A DNA stretch of 64,000 bases from the NCBI GenBank assembly GCA_948567375.1, contig OX419756.1, forward strand, positions 68,276,333 to 68,340,332, in the 5' to 3' direction. Origin of the DNA: Lunularia cruciata (lineage: Eukaryota > Streptophyta > Marchantiopsida > Lunulariales > Lunulariaceae). Shown one piece after another: positions 37,201 to 49,200 of this stretch. The notes beneath the pieces were generated by a model. The model was not told the origin of the DNA and searched no databases. It saw nothing but the letters and a program-made list of their open reading frames with translations. A program made the position numbers and the translations under genes. Each line of letters opens with the position of its first letter. Position 1 is the first letter of the stretch.

Positions 37201-40200
37201 TGTTCAGTTTGTCTCAGCAATGGGTCCCCCTGGTGGTGGAAAAAATCCAGTGACAAATCGCTACCTAAGGCACTTCAATGTCGTAGTTGTGACCGCATTT
37301 TCTGACGCAACCATGCAGAGGTAATTTACAAGTTGACAACTGAAGCTTTTGATTTTCTCATTTCATTTTGGTATGAAATCCTAAGAGGCCAGAAATTTGA
37401 TGTTACGATGTTCGTGCAAGCATCCGAGCAAAAATAATCTGAATTTCCTCAATTCTTGAAGATAGAAAAATGGGCTGTGAAGCTTTTTCCTTTAGTAGCA
37501 GCTGATCATGGAACATGCAGAGATTTGAAAGTTACCTTTCCCCGAAGAAGACCATAACCTCTTTCAGTATTGAGGCTGCTGTATGCTGCTCTTAGACTGT
37601 GAGAATTGAAGCATGCATATACAAATAGTATTTTGTGAATTACTAATTGCTGATGGATAACTGTTCTACCAGAATTTTCTCGACCTTGGTTGACTTTTGG
37701 ATGAAAAGAGCAAGATATTCGGCTCAAATACTAAAGCTTAGAGGTCCCCTGGTGAATGCCACTATTGAGATTTATCAAGTTGTACAGAAGGAGCTTCTTC
37801 CAACACCGGAGAAGTCACACTATACTTATAACCTGCGAGATCTTGGAAAGGTTTGTATATTTTCCTTGATGATTGATTTTAGTTTGAACGATTTTAACAC
37901 AGATACTCTCGCGCATTATATCTGAGAGCTGCTACTACAAGATATCGAATTGAGTTTCAGTTTGCTGGGCTTAAGTTGCAGATACTGCAACTTAAGCCCA
38001 ACAAAACTGACCTGAAAAACTGAGCAATGTAGGCACTTATCACGCACAGAAGTGCTTGCTCAAAGCATGTATTTCATTTTCCAGGATTTGACACTTCTCT
38101 ACACATATACGAACGAAATTGTTACCATCAAAAGTTCATGCATTTTCTCACCCTCCGACAATACAGGTGTTTCTGGGACTCCAATTTGCCCCCATTGAAA
38201 TAGGAGACGATACATACAAGATCATACGACTATGGGCGCACGAGTGTCTGCGTGTTTTCTTTGATCGCCTTATCAACGACAAAGATAGAATATGGTTTTG
38301 TGAACTTTTAGCCGAACAGCTGGAGAAGCATTTTAGGGAGCGCTTTGGAAAAGTTTATGGAACTTTTTCTCACTCGGAGATCAAGAAAGGAGATATCAGT
38401 CCAGCTATACTGCAATACGTAATGGCTGGGGACTTTATGATACCCGGAGCCGAGCCAATGCTGGTAAATTCTCTCACTTTTAGTATAAATTTGATTTAAA
38501 CGATACGTTTGTGATCAGTGGTCCATTTCATCTTTCTGGCTTCAACACCTTTTAGCCTGTCAGCTGAACTTTCATGGTCATGGAGGTTTCATCCAACCAA
38601 AGGTATACTGAGCTAATATGCCCAAAATGTACATGTACTGCAGTACGATGAAATTACGGATGAGGACCAGCTTCTGCGAATAATGTTGCAGTATCTGGAA
38701 GACTACAATGACCTCACGAGCACGCCGATGAACCTCGTGCTTTTCCAATTTGCCATTCAGCACATCGCTCGAATTTGCCGAGTCATCAAGCAGCCGGGAG
38801 GAAATGTATTGATGGTGGGTGTAGGCGGGAGTGGAAGACAAAGCTTAGCAAGGCTTGCAGCTTTTATAGAAGGCTTCGATATCTACCAGGTACCGGTCCA
38901 TGCCATCAGCTTTTGGGTGGTTTTCATGTGTAAGAACTAATACTATTACATCAGCTGGATTCCCAAGCTTATTTTGCTCTAGTCTTTGCATTCTTATGCC
39001 AGATTTCTAGGCAGAGATCCAGGGGAGCTTAGTCTTTGAAATCGGGAGATTTCTGGCCGGTCCAGTAGACCAAGTAGATACATGAAGAAACGAACTACAA
39101 AATCTAGAAAACTCACATGAATCCATAGGGCATGATGAATCATCATGCCCTATGGACACACGATTCACTGTAAGACGGAGGTTATCTCGGATAAGATGAA
39201 AGCAAATTTAATCTATCACGATGTTTTTCCAAATTCTCATGTGTATTCTATTCTTACTGCAGATAGAACTATCCAAAAACTTTGGTATGCCGGAATGGCG
39301 GGAAAGCATTGGAATTATGCTTCGGAAAGCAGGAGAACTGGACAAAAAAGTCATGTTTTTGTTCCCAGACACGCAGATTAAAATGGAGGGATTTGTCGAA
39401 GACATCAATTCTTTACTGAACACAGGAGAAGTAAAACTCAATTTCTGTCACCTTCAAGTGATATCGCTAATGTCTGGTTGTCTGTGCAAGGAGATAGGGT
39501 TTCAGACCCTATTTAATGGAACTTACCATCCACGGTGAACGTTTCAGGTTCCAAATCTATACGACGCTGGAGATTTAGGAGCCATATGTGAAACCATCCG
39601 TCCAAGGGCAAAGAGGGCAAAACGAGATGGATCTCGGTTGGAACTTCTTTCTTTTTTCGTTGACGAGTGCAACAGGAACATGCGGATAGCTTTGGTCCGT
39701 ACTTCTGCATACGTTGCCTCACACATCGCTCCTTATTAGATAGTATATCGATCTTGAACTTCTGAATGAACCTAACCCGTTCTCACCAGTAAAATACACG
39801 AGACTGAGAATGGTGCAGTCATAGAGGTCACAACCTTAATCACCATCGTCTTCTTTGTTCCTGGATTCCTTCGTTTCAATATCTACTAATTTAGTCATAG
39901 TCTTTGGGGTAGCATCTAAAAGCCCGTTTGTGCATCAGGCTTTCAGCCCGATTGGAGATGCCTTCCGAGATAGGCTAAGAAAGTTTCCCTCGCTGGTGAA
40001 TTGCTGCACTATCGACTGGTTTAGCGCTTGGCCAACAGAGGTACAATAACTTATGTGCAAAAGAGTTACTTTTGACTTAGATCTAGTATAACTTGCACAT
40101 TGTTTTTGGAATTGATTGAAGCAGTTGTACTGTAAGTGATTTGTGCGGTATCGCTTTCCAGGCGTTGCGGTCTGTAGCAGTGAGATTTTTGGCAACCGTC

Positions 40201-43200
40201 AACGTGGAGAGGAAAGTGATAAGGGAGATCGTGGATATCACTGTCTTCTTCCACACATCTGTGCAGGTTTTCTACTCATTAACTAAAAGCCATGCACATA
40301 CTCTGTCGTTCCATTGCGGTTGTTTCGATTTTCAAGGAGCAGGTTGCTCATACATTCACTGTGGTGCTTTCTCAATCCTCATATTTTGAGCTGCTACCGG
40401 CACATGTATTGGATTTTATAAGCTACGGGCATCCACCTTCAGGTCATCGACTCTTTCTACGTGGATTATCATAGATTCTTATCGTTGGCAATTCTACCAT
40501 TGAGAGCAAAGTCCCGTGTTCCATGTGGAATATTCTACTGAATTTCCTCTTTCAGGACATGGCGCTCGATTATTTTTCTCAACTTCGCCGATACTGCTAC
40601 GTAACTCCCACGAGCTTTCTGGAACTGATCAATCTTTACAAAACTATTTTGGAACATAAACAAAATGAAATCACGGGCTTTAAGCACAGGTATTGATCCG
40701 TAACTCTCTTCTGTCCTTCTCATCTGATCTCGAAACGATTTGGAGCTCTGTTTTTCGGGTGGAAGGTTCTGTGATCTGGTATTGGTAGTTCTGAGCATTT
40801 CGGAGAGGATAAGCCAGTAGCTAACGCTGTCTCTCATACAACTAGAACCAAATTCCTTTTAGGTATGAGATGGGTCTACTGAAGTTGGAAAAGTCTGCTG
40901 AAGATGTCAACGTGATGGGTAAAGAACTGGAATTGTTGCAACCGAAGTTGGATGCTTCTACCCAGGAAGTCATGGATCTCCTTCGGGTGGGTCCCTCTAT
41001 CTATTCTTTCTGGTGATTTTGTTATTTCAGAGGCAGTTATTGTTCATCTGTTATAAGCTCTTCCAGGACATCGGAGAGGAGACTTAACTCGCACAATCAA
41101 CGTCCCTGAGGATAAGTCCTGACCTTACGGTTTCATTATCCATCGTAGAATTTGTAATGCAAACATTTCATGGGAAGTACAGAAGTTGTCGAGCTCAGTG
41201 ACTGTCCTATGGCTGTAAGAATCTACAGCCGGGTTTCGTAAGCATAGACTCGGGTGACGAGGCTGGTTGGCACTCACATTCGATTTCCATACACAGGTAA
41301 TTGATAGGGAAACAGTGGAAGCAAACAAGGTGCGAACCGTGGTGCTAGCGGAAGAAGCAGCAGCCAATATAAAGGCAGATGAGGCGAAAGCAATCAAAGA
41401 GGATACGGAAGCTGAACTGCAGATTGTCATGCCAATTTTGGAAGAAGCTTTACGGGTATGCCAAAACACGAAGTTTATTGTGAACTGGAACAAATATCAC
41501 TGAAGATGATCTCACGGCGTACTTAAGCTGTCTTGTTCTTCTCAGGCTCTTGATACGCTCACCAAAAACGACATATCAGAGCTGAAGGGTATGAAAAGCC
41601 CACCTGCACCTGTTAGGGTAGTTATGGAGGCTGTTTGCATTATGAAAAATATCAAGCCCACGAGAATGAAGGATCCTTCCGGCTCTGGGAAGGTAAGATT
41701 AGTATAGTCTGTTCATCAATCCGTTATAAAAGGCATCGACTGGAGGATGGAGGTTACAACCTAGTTCCAGCAATTGTGTTAGCTATAGGAAGTGTATGTG
41801 TCAGGTAGGAAAGCTGAGAAGTTGAAGTAATGACAAGAGAATCGTAAAACGTTGGAACGTTGACATGTAAGCAAATAGTTTTAAAATAACCTGGTCCCCT
41901 GTCATGGTTAAATCTGTCATGACTAAATCCTTCAAAAACCAATTAACTTATGGGAGATCTAGTGATATAACTCTTTTGCTCCGTTTTACAGTGCCGAGTG
42001 TCCAAGTAGAGAGTTCCAAACGAAGCACGCTGCTAGTAAGCGGATGATCAACAGAACTACCCGTTCTTTGAAATGGACTTAGACTGAGTGGACTGGATAC
42101 CTCAATCTAACATTTCACCTGCTTAGCTATAATGGATGGAACTTCATGTGGATGGATTCTCGCTGAGAACTAACATTCGAGAGTGCAAACCAAAATGCAG
42201 ATGATAGATGACTATTGGGAGAGCAGCAAGAAGATGCTCGCAGATGCTGACTTTCTTAAAAGTCTCAAAGAATACGATAAGGACAATATCGCACCAGCAA
42301 TCATAATTAAAGTTCGCCCGTAAGGCCGCTTTCATATAGTATCTCAATCTATCTGACAATATCACCTTTACTCTTCTAGAACTTCTGAACATTCTTGAGA
42401 TTCACAATTCTGTTGCTTCACTGCTCTGATTCTTGTAATTCCATCACAGCTACATCGAGAATCCGGACATGGATCCAGCGAAAATTCAAGCTGTCTCTAA
42501 GGCGGCATACGGACTCTGTTGCTGGATTGGTGCAATGGAGAAGTATGATAAAGCTGCAAAAATTGTTGCTCCCAAACAAGCAGCACTCAAAGTTGCAGAA
42601 GGTGAATACAAAGAAGTGATGACGAAGCTCAAACAAAAGCAGGATGCTTTGAAACTGGTAAGCTTAGAAACAGCCGTAAATCAGTACAACCGGAGTCTAG
42701 GTGGATTACAAGGAGTCAAATTTAGAGAATAAGGCCATGGCCATGATATTTTGACTGTCATGTATGATGGAAGAAAATGATACGTGGGTGTTCAAAAGCA
42801 CTTGTTAAGCTCGTAGAGATTGAAACGAGGCAACCATACATATAACGCTGTACAATTTGGAGATCTGAATGGTATCAACTTTATGATACGTCCTCTGATA
42901 GAACTCAAGTGAAACAGTAAGCAAGAGACACAGAACCGCTGGAAACTGAACAAGGGGACTAACAGGTCGAAGCAAGACTTGCGGAGCTCGACGCCACTCT
43001 TTTGGAAGCTAGGGAGAAGAAAAAGGCTGTGCAAGATGAAGCGGATACTTGTGCTATGAAGATAAGTCGAGCAAATCAGCTTATGACCGGTCTTGGAGGC
43101 GAGAAAACTCGGTGGACTTCTAATGCTGAGGGCTTCGGCAAGACCTACATTAAACTTACAGGAGATATCTTGCTTGCTGCGGGGATGATTTCATACCTTG

Positions 43201-46200
43201 GAGTATTTACGCCGACATTTAGGGATATTGCTATCAAGGTGAGTTGCAGCCAAAGGGGACTTCAAGTACTGCTCGTGCAACATACTGGATTGAGTAAAGT
43301 TGGGAGGTTGTTGCAAATGAGATTCCCAGCATGCTTACAGTTTACCTCATTGCGGCAACACTTGAGCTAAATACTCAATGCTTTCACCCATAAATTCGCA
43401 ACAAGAAATAGTACATTTTGTCATTACACTTACAGTTCCTGACGTACTTAAAGTCAGTAGTTCTCCCACTTCGTGAGTTCGTACTCACAATCTTCAGTCC
43501 TGTCATCCTCCCCATATGATCTTATTTCTTGAATGAACCACCAGCATATAAACAACAGATGCAGTTCCAGGGGTCAGATTTTGATGGCCACAGTCCCCGT
43601 TTATCCTCAATGTGTCCAGAAATGGTTGCAATTGTGCAAGGACAGAAATGTTCCGTGCTCGGAGACTTTCTCTCTTAGTGGCATCCTGGCAGATCCCGTA
43701 CAAGTGCGAGCGTGGAACATTGCGGGGCTACCTAAAGATAGCAGTTCCGTAGACAATGGTGCTATTGTCTCCAACTGCCGCCGGTGGCCCCTCATGATTG
43801 ATCCTCAGGTATTCATAAAAGTTGCAATGTAAGTACATTTCCGTTACACTTTCTTCGGATAGTGCTTTTGGTCCATAGTAGCACTAAGAAAATAAGTGCA
43901 TGTCAAAAATTTCCTACTTGTCATGATCAGCCGAGTGAAACTCCCTGCGAGCTTAATCCACGAAGTCCTCATCTTCTTCCAATTCACAAGCAGAGGATTA
44001 GATCGTTAAAGCGATCATCTCGAGATATACACTCTTCGTTTTGGAAAGTGAGAGGGCTCAGGGACACACCAACTGACTTTTTGGATTTTGCTCCTCAGTC
44101 TGATTGACGTTGCTAGGACTTTCCGGACGTTTACAAAGTCACTAAATCATGGTTATCACAGGGTCAGGCGAACAAATGGGTAAAAAATATGGAAGGAGAA
44201 AAGCTTGTGATCTGCAAGCTAGCAGACACCGACTTCCTGCGAAAATTGGAGAATGCCATTCAGGTATTCCTGACATTGGCCACCAGCTCCGCGGGTATTG
44301 AAGAGATACTGCAACTCTGAACATTGACTTGCTATGCAGTTACGTTGTGAAACTAGAACCCAACGAATCTAGAACAACGTTGAGTGACTTGAGATTTACC
44401 CTTTCATCGCTAGCTACTGATATTCTACGTCTTAACGTTGTATACAGTTTGGAAAGTCAGTCCTGTTGGAGAATATTGGTACCGAGCTTGATGCAGTGCT
44501 TGAGCCAGTTCTACTGCGTTCCACTTTCAAGCAAAGTGGAAGTATCTGCATAAAATTGGGTGACAACGTGCTTGAGTACAATAACAAGTTCCGCTTATAC
44601 ATTACCACCAAATTACGGAACCCGCATTACAGTCCCGAGATTTCAGCGAAGGTAACTGGAAATCGTGAAGATCGCGATCCAACGCATGACATCATGATGA
44701 GTGCTCATTTGTCAGAAGTCAACATGCCTTATCGAGTAATCCTAACAAATCGCTCTGTTTGAGGACAGGTCACTCTTCTGAATTTTATGATAACAACAGA
44801 AGGACTCATTGACCAACTGCTCGGTATAGCAGTAGCGAAGGAGAGGCCAGAGCTGGAAGAGCAGAAAAATCAGCTCATTATTCAAGGAGCAAAAAACAAG
44901 TCGCAGTTGAAGGAAATTGAAGACAAGACTTTAGAAGTACTTTCACAAGAAGGAAATATCTTGGAGGATGAGACAGGTATTCAGGTAACGAAACTTTACT
45001 CCTCAGAAAATATATAGCCATCTCACCAGAGTAATATTTCGGAAGAATGTTAGACTACCATGATAAGGATCCCATTTGTACATAACTAGTGCGTCTTCGA
45101 TTAGTCAAGCATATTAACACACCTATGTTAGAGTGTTGTAACTATCATATCATAACACTTACTCCAAGATCTGTTATGTAAGCGTTAGTTAAGACCTCAT
45201 AAAAGATAGGCGTTGGTTTGTGTCTACATGTCAACCTATTAGCACAGCCTTCAATCCTCCCGAAATGTGCTCTGTATCTTTATAATCCCGACCTAGGGGT
45301 TCTTTCGTATCAATCGATTCATTCTACTCGTTTTCTTGCCTGGTGTCAGAGCGATTCATTCCATTCGTTTTTATACATGTCATCAGAGCATAAGACTTAG
45401 AATTCTTCATTAGTTGCTAGGGGATACTTTAGTAACTATTTTTGAAATTCCGAGAGATCTGATCTTACTACACATCAGTGTATCTGGATGGCAAGAAATA
45501 CTTGTTGATCCTCCATAGAGTGTTGTTCTCTCCTATCGGATTTTGGGAGGGCTATTCTCCAATATCCTCTTTAATCAAAGTCTTTCCACCTTCTTGAGGT
45601 TCAAAGTTTTTAGACTTTTTTGAAACCTCATTGTTCACTTCCTATCCAAGAAGTTCATCATGTTTGCAACTGCTGGTCCAAATGCCCCTGCCTCTGCTGC
45701 CGCTCCTGCTGCTTCTTTCATTCAATTTGATATTACTTTCATGAAATTTAATGGAGACTTCTTCCATTCCCGGAAGCACTCTCTCCCCCTCAAGTTGAAA
45801 GTAGCGTCAGTCTTCTCCATCATTGTTGATGGTACTGAAGTCAGGCCCACTTCAGCGGCCTATTTATCTGATCGAGAGCACAAAGATAATGTTGACCTAG
45901 AAGCCATTATTTCAACAATGGTTCCTGAGTACGGTAGTGCTATAAGCGGATATACCTTGGCAAGTGAGGTCTGGAAAGATTTGACCACCATGTACGAAGG
46001 CACAGCTGATGTCCCTATAATGTATCTACTCGATACACTAATGACAACGAAGAAGCGTGAAGGCGTTAGTGTTGCTAAACACATCACAACCTTTAGTGGT
46101 TTACTTAACCAGTTAGCAGCTCTGAATAGCCTGATTAATGATTAGCGATTTAAGCTTCACTTGATGAGATCTATACTTTGTAGTTACAAGACTGTAACCG

Positions 46201-49200
46201 AGGTATGCTAACATGTTTGTCTAATCTACATACTAGTTTTTACGTGAAAATGAGATCATTATCATGCTAGTCTAACACCCCACCTTCATGAACACTTTGT
46301 ACATAACTAGTGTGTCAGATTAGTCAAGCCTATTAACATACCTCCGTTAGAGTCTTGTAACTATCATAACATAACATTTACTACAAGATCTGTTATGTAA
46401 GCGCTAGTTAAGACCTGTTGAAAGACAGGAGCTGGTTAGTGCATTCGTGTCAACCTATTACCACAGCCTTCAATCCTCGCGAAGTGTGCTCTGTATCTTT
46501 ATAATCCAGACTTAGGGGTTCTTTCATATCAATCGATTTACTACAGAAAATACCACGTGAGAAGGAATTCATGTTGTTCAAACTGGATATGTAGATGTCT
46601 GTTTAAGTGTCGGTTTTGTCGAACTATTCTGTAGGATTATTACAGGTCCGAAAAGCAAAGAACGATCAATAACGTTAAATCCAGGGCAAGATCCGCTGAA
46701 GATAGATAACAGAAGCACCTAAGCATCGTCTGAACATCAAGCTTGTACCACGTTGAGTCAGCATGAAGGGAACTGCTAGTCACTGACTTAGAACAGACTT
46801 GGTTAGTTACAAAAATTGAAGAGCTCTTACCCCGCGACATTCTGCAGGTCTTGAACTCTTCTAAGATCCTGTCAGAGGACATCTCTGAGAAGCAAAGAGT
46901 TGCAGAAGTAACAGAAGCAGTCATCGATGAGACTCGAATGTCGTACATTCCTGTTGCCGAACTTGCTTCTATCCTGTTTTTCTGTGTTTCAGGTGAGTAC
47001 GCCTTTAGATAGAATCTTGGTGGCTCTGAGTTTCTAAACGCTTCACTTACGCTGCTCGTAGATTAACCAATTGCTTATGAAAGCCTTTATATCAGACCAT
47101 TCAAGCTTTAGCGGCCACAATCAGTAAAGGTGGGATGTGTGAGTGCAGATATGACAAACATCGAACCTATGTATCAGTATTCCCTACCATGGTTTGTGGA
47201 GCTATTTATCTCGTCTATCCTCAACAGTGAGAAGTCTCCTGACCTCACAGAACGTCTTAAGAATTTGAATGATCACTTCAAATATTCCATATACTGTAAT
47301 GTAAGTCGGTCCCTCTTCGAGAAGGATAAGATACTGTTTGTGCTGCTCATGAGTGTCAAGATTAAGGGCGGCGAGGGACATATGGACTCGGAAGAGGTAC
47401 CCTTGCTTCCCCTCCAACCAACTAGATCTTTCGACTGATGCTGCAGGTCCCTATTCATCATGTGCCTTGGAACCGATATGCTTGTATGATACCTCGAGCT
47501 CTAGTTTTGAACGTTTCTCTTTACCTTATCAACTCACTAAGTCAGGAGCTGACGATCTGGGTCTCTTAACATGCTTCCTATCATGTTGCGCCGGCTTGTG
47601 CTTTACAGCTGCGTTTCTTCATGACTGGTGGCGTTGCTCTTGAGAAGGAGCCCTCAAAACCAGAAGGTCAAGACGCCAAATGGATCAATGACAAGATATG
47701 GGGCGAACTGTATCGACTGTCCAAGGTGGACTATCTTTCTCCCTCATCTCTGTCCTTCAAAGATCAGATATTTATGAAAACCTTCTCGCGAAGAAACAAA
47801 CCTTACAACGTACGGTTTTTCACATGAATATACAGCTGGAGAATTTCAAGGACATCTACCTCACCATTCAAGATCATATAGTTGAATGGCGAGCACTGTT
47901 CGATAGCACTAACCCCCAGGTACGGTGTGCTGAACTCTCCACTTTCGACTCAGGATTCTTCTCGTCTTTGCGTGTCTGTGAGCAAGTACAGAAGAGCATA
48001 TCCTGACTGGCGGGCAAACTGTACTGATTATATACACTAATTCCTACGTACTACCAACATAAGTTATACATGCTCTGTGTAGTAGTAGTCCAATAAATAC
48101 AATGAGCACCAAGAACGTGCACCCGCAGTTATGTAGATGTCACATTTCATAAGTTCATTTTGGCTGTATAGGAGGAGCCCCTTCCTATGCCGTGGAACCT
48201 GGAACTACATACTTTCCAGAAACTGCTGACCCTACGGGCCATAAGGCCCGATAAGGTATACACGACATCCATTCAGTAGTGTTAGAACTTGAACTTGAGC
48301 TCTATTCCACCGCCCAGTCTGATTCAGGGATATGACCTGTTACTTCGACTGATGTTAGGACATAGTCTAATTGCTACCCTCAGTTCATTCATCGCCGAGA
48401 ACATTGGTATACATTTTCCCCAACGTAAAATCGTAACTCGTGCTGCACTGGAAGATAGATTCGATAACTTTGTCACAGTGGGTTTTCAACTATTACTGTG
48501 GACTGGAATGAAGGTACGAAGCAAATTCAAGGAGTCTAAGTCTGGAACTTTCAGTTAACTAATGTAAGATATCCCATTATACTGTCATTCAGCTGCTATG
48601 AGATGAAAACAGAAATTACGCATCGTTAAAAATGATGGGCTGCTTGTGTAGGTTGTTTTGGGTGTTACGAACTACGTGGAAGAAGTTCTTGGGAAAAGGT
48701 TCATTGAACCGTTGCCACTAAATTTGGAGGCCTGTTATATAGATTCATCTTCAACAACCCCTCTAGTTTTTGTATTATCGCCTGGTTCGGATCCGATGTC
48801 TAGCCTTCTGAAGTTAGCTAGCGATAAGGAAGCAAAATTGCAGACTGTTTCACTGGGTCAAGGACAGGGCCCGGTAGCCACCGCCATTATGAATGAAGCT
48901 GCTAAAGATGGGTCCTGGGTAGCTCTTCAAAACTGTCACTTAGCAGTTTCATGGATGCCCACATTTGAGAAGTACTGGGAAACAGAGCTCACTTCGAAGG
49001 AAAAAGTGAACCCAAAATTTAGGCTCTGGCTAACGAGCTACCCATCAGAACACTTCCCTGTAGCAGTTCTGCAAAATGCCGTTAAAATGACTAATGAGCC
49101 TCCAAGTGGGTTGAAGGCTAATATGACAGGCAGTTACCTCATGTTCCCCATATCGGATCCGGAATTTTTTGGTGAATGCTCTAAGGAGAAAGAATGGCGA

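Larger units (their letters stand above)
45076..46538 (+). mobile_element. Short gag-only LTR retroelement in dynein intron 53
   Basis: Two direct repeats of about 243 bp (45,076-45,319 and 46,297-46,538) flank a 1-kb interior. The interior has a primer-binding-site-like TGGTGTCAGAGCG near 45,340 and one open frame of 161 codons. This matches the pattern of non-autonomous gag-only (TR-GAG) elements: LTR, PBS, gag, LTR, no pol. Enzymes would have to come from an autonomous copia-type partner. Outer LTR limits and a target duplication could not be fixed. The insertion sits between two constitutive dynein exons on the same strand. Confidence 0.65.

Noticed and set aside
38815..38844. Arginine in AAA4 loop (GVGGSGRQS) as an inactivating mutation
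   Set aside because: The same arginine is usual in DNAH3/7/12-type AAA4, so it is a class feature.
41660..41692. P-loop-like GSGK as an additional ATP site
   Set aside because: It is the conserved sequence at the base of the microtubule-binding tip in this dynein class, outside any AAA module.
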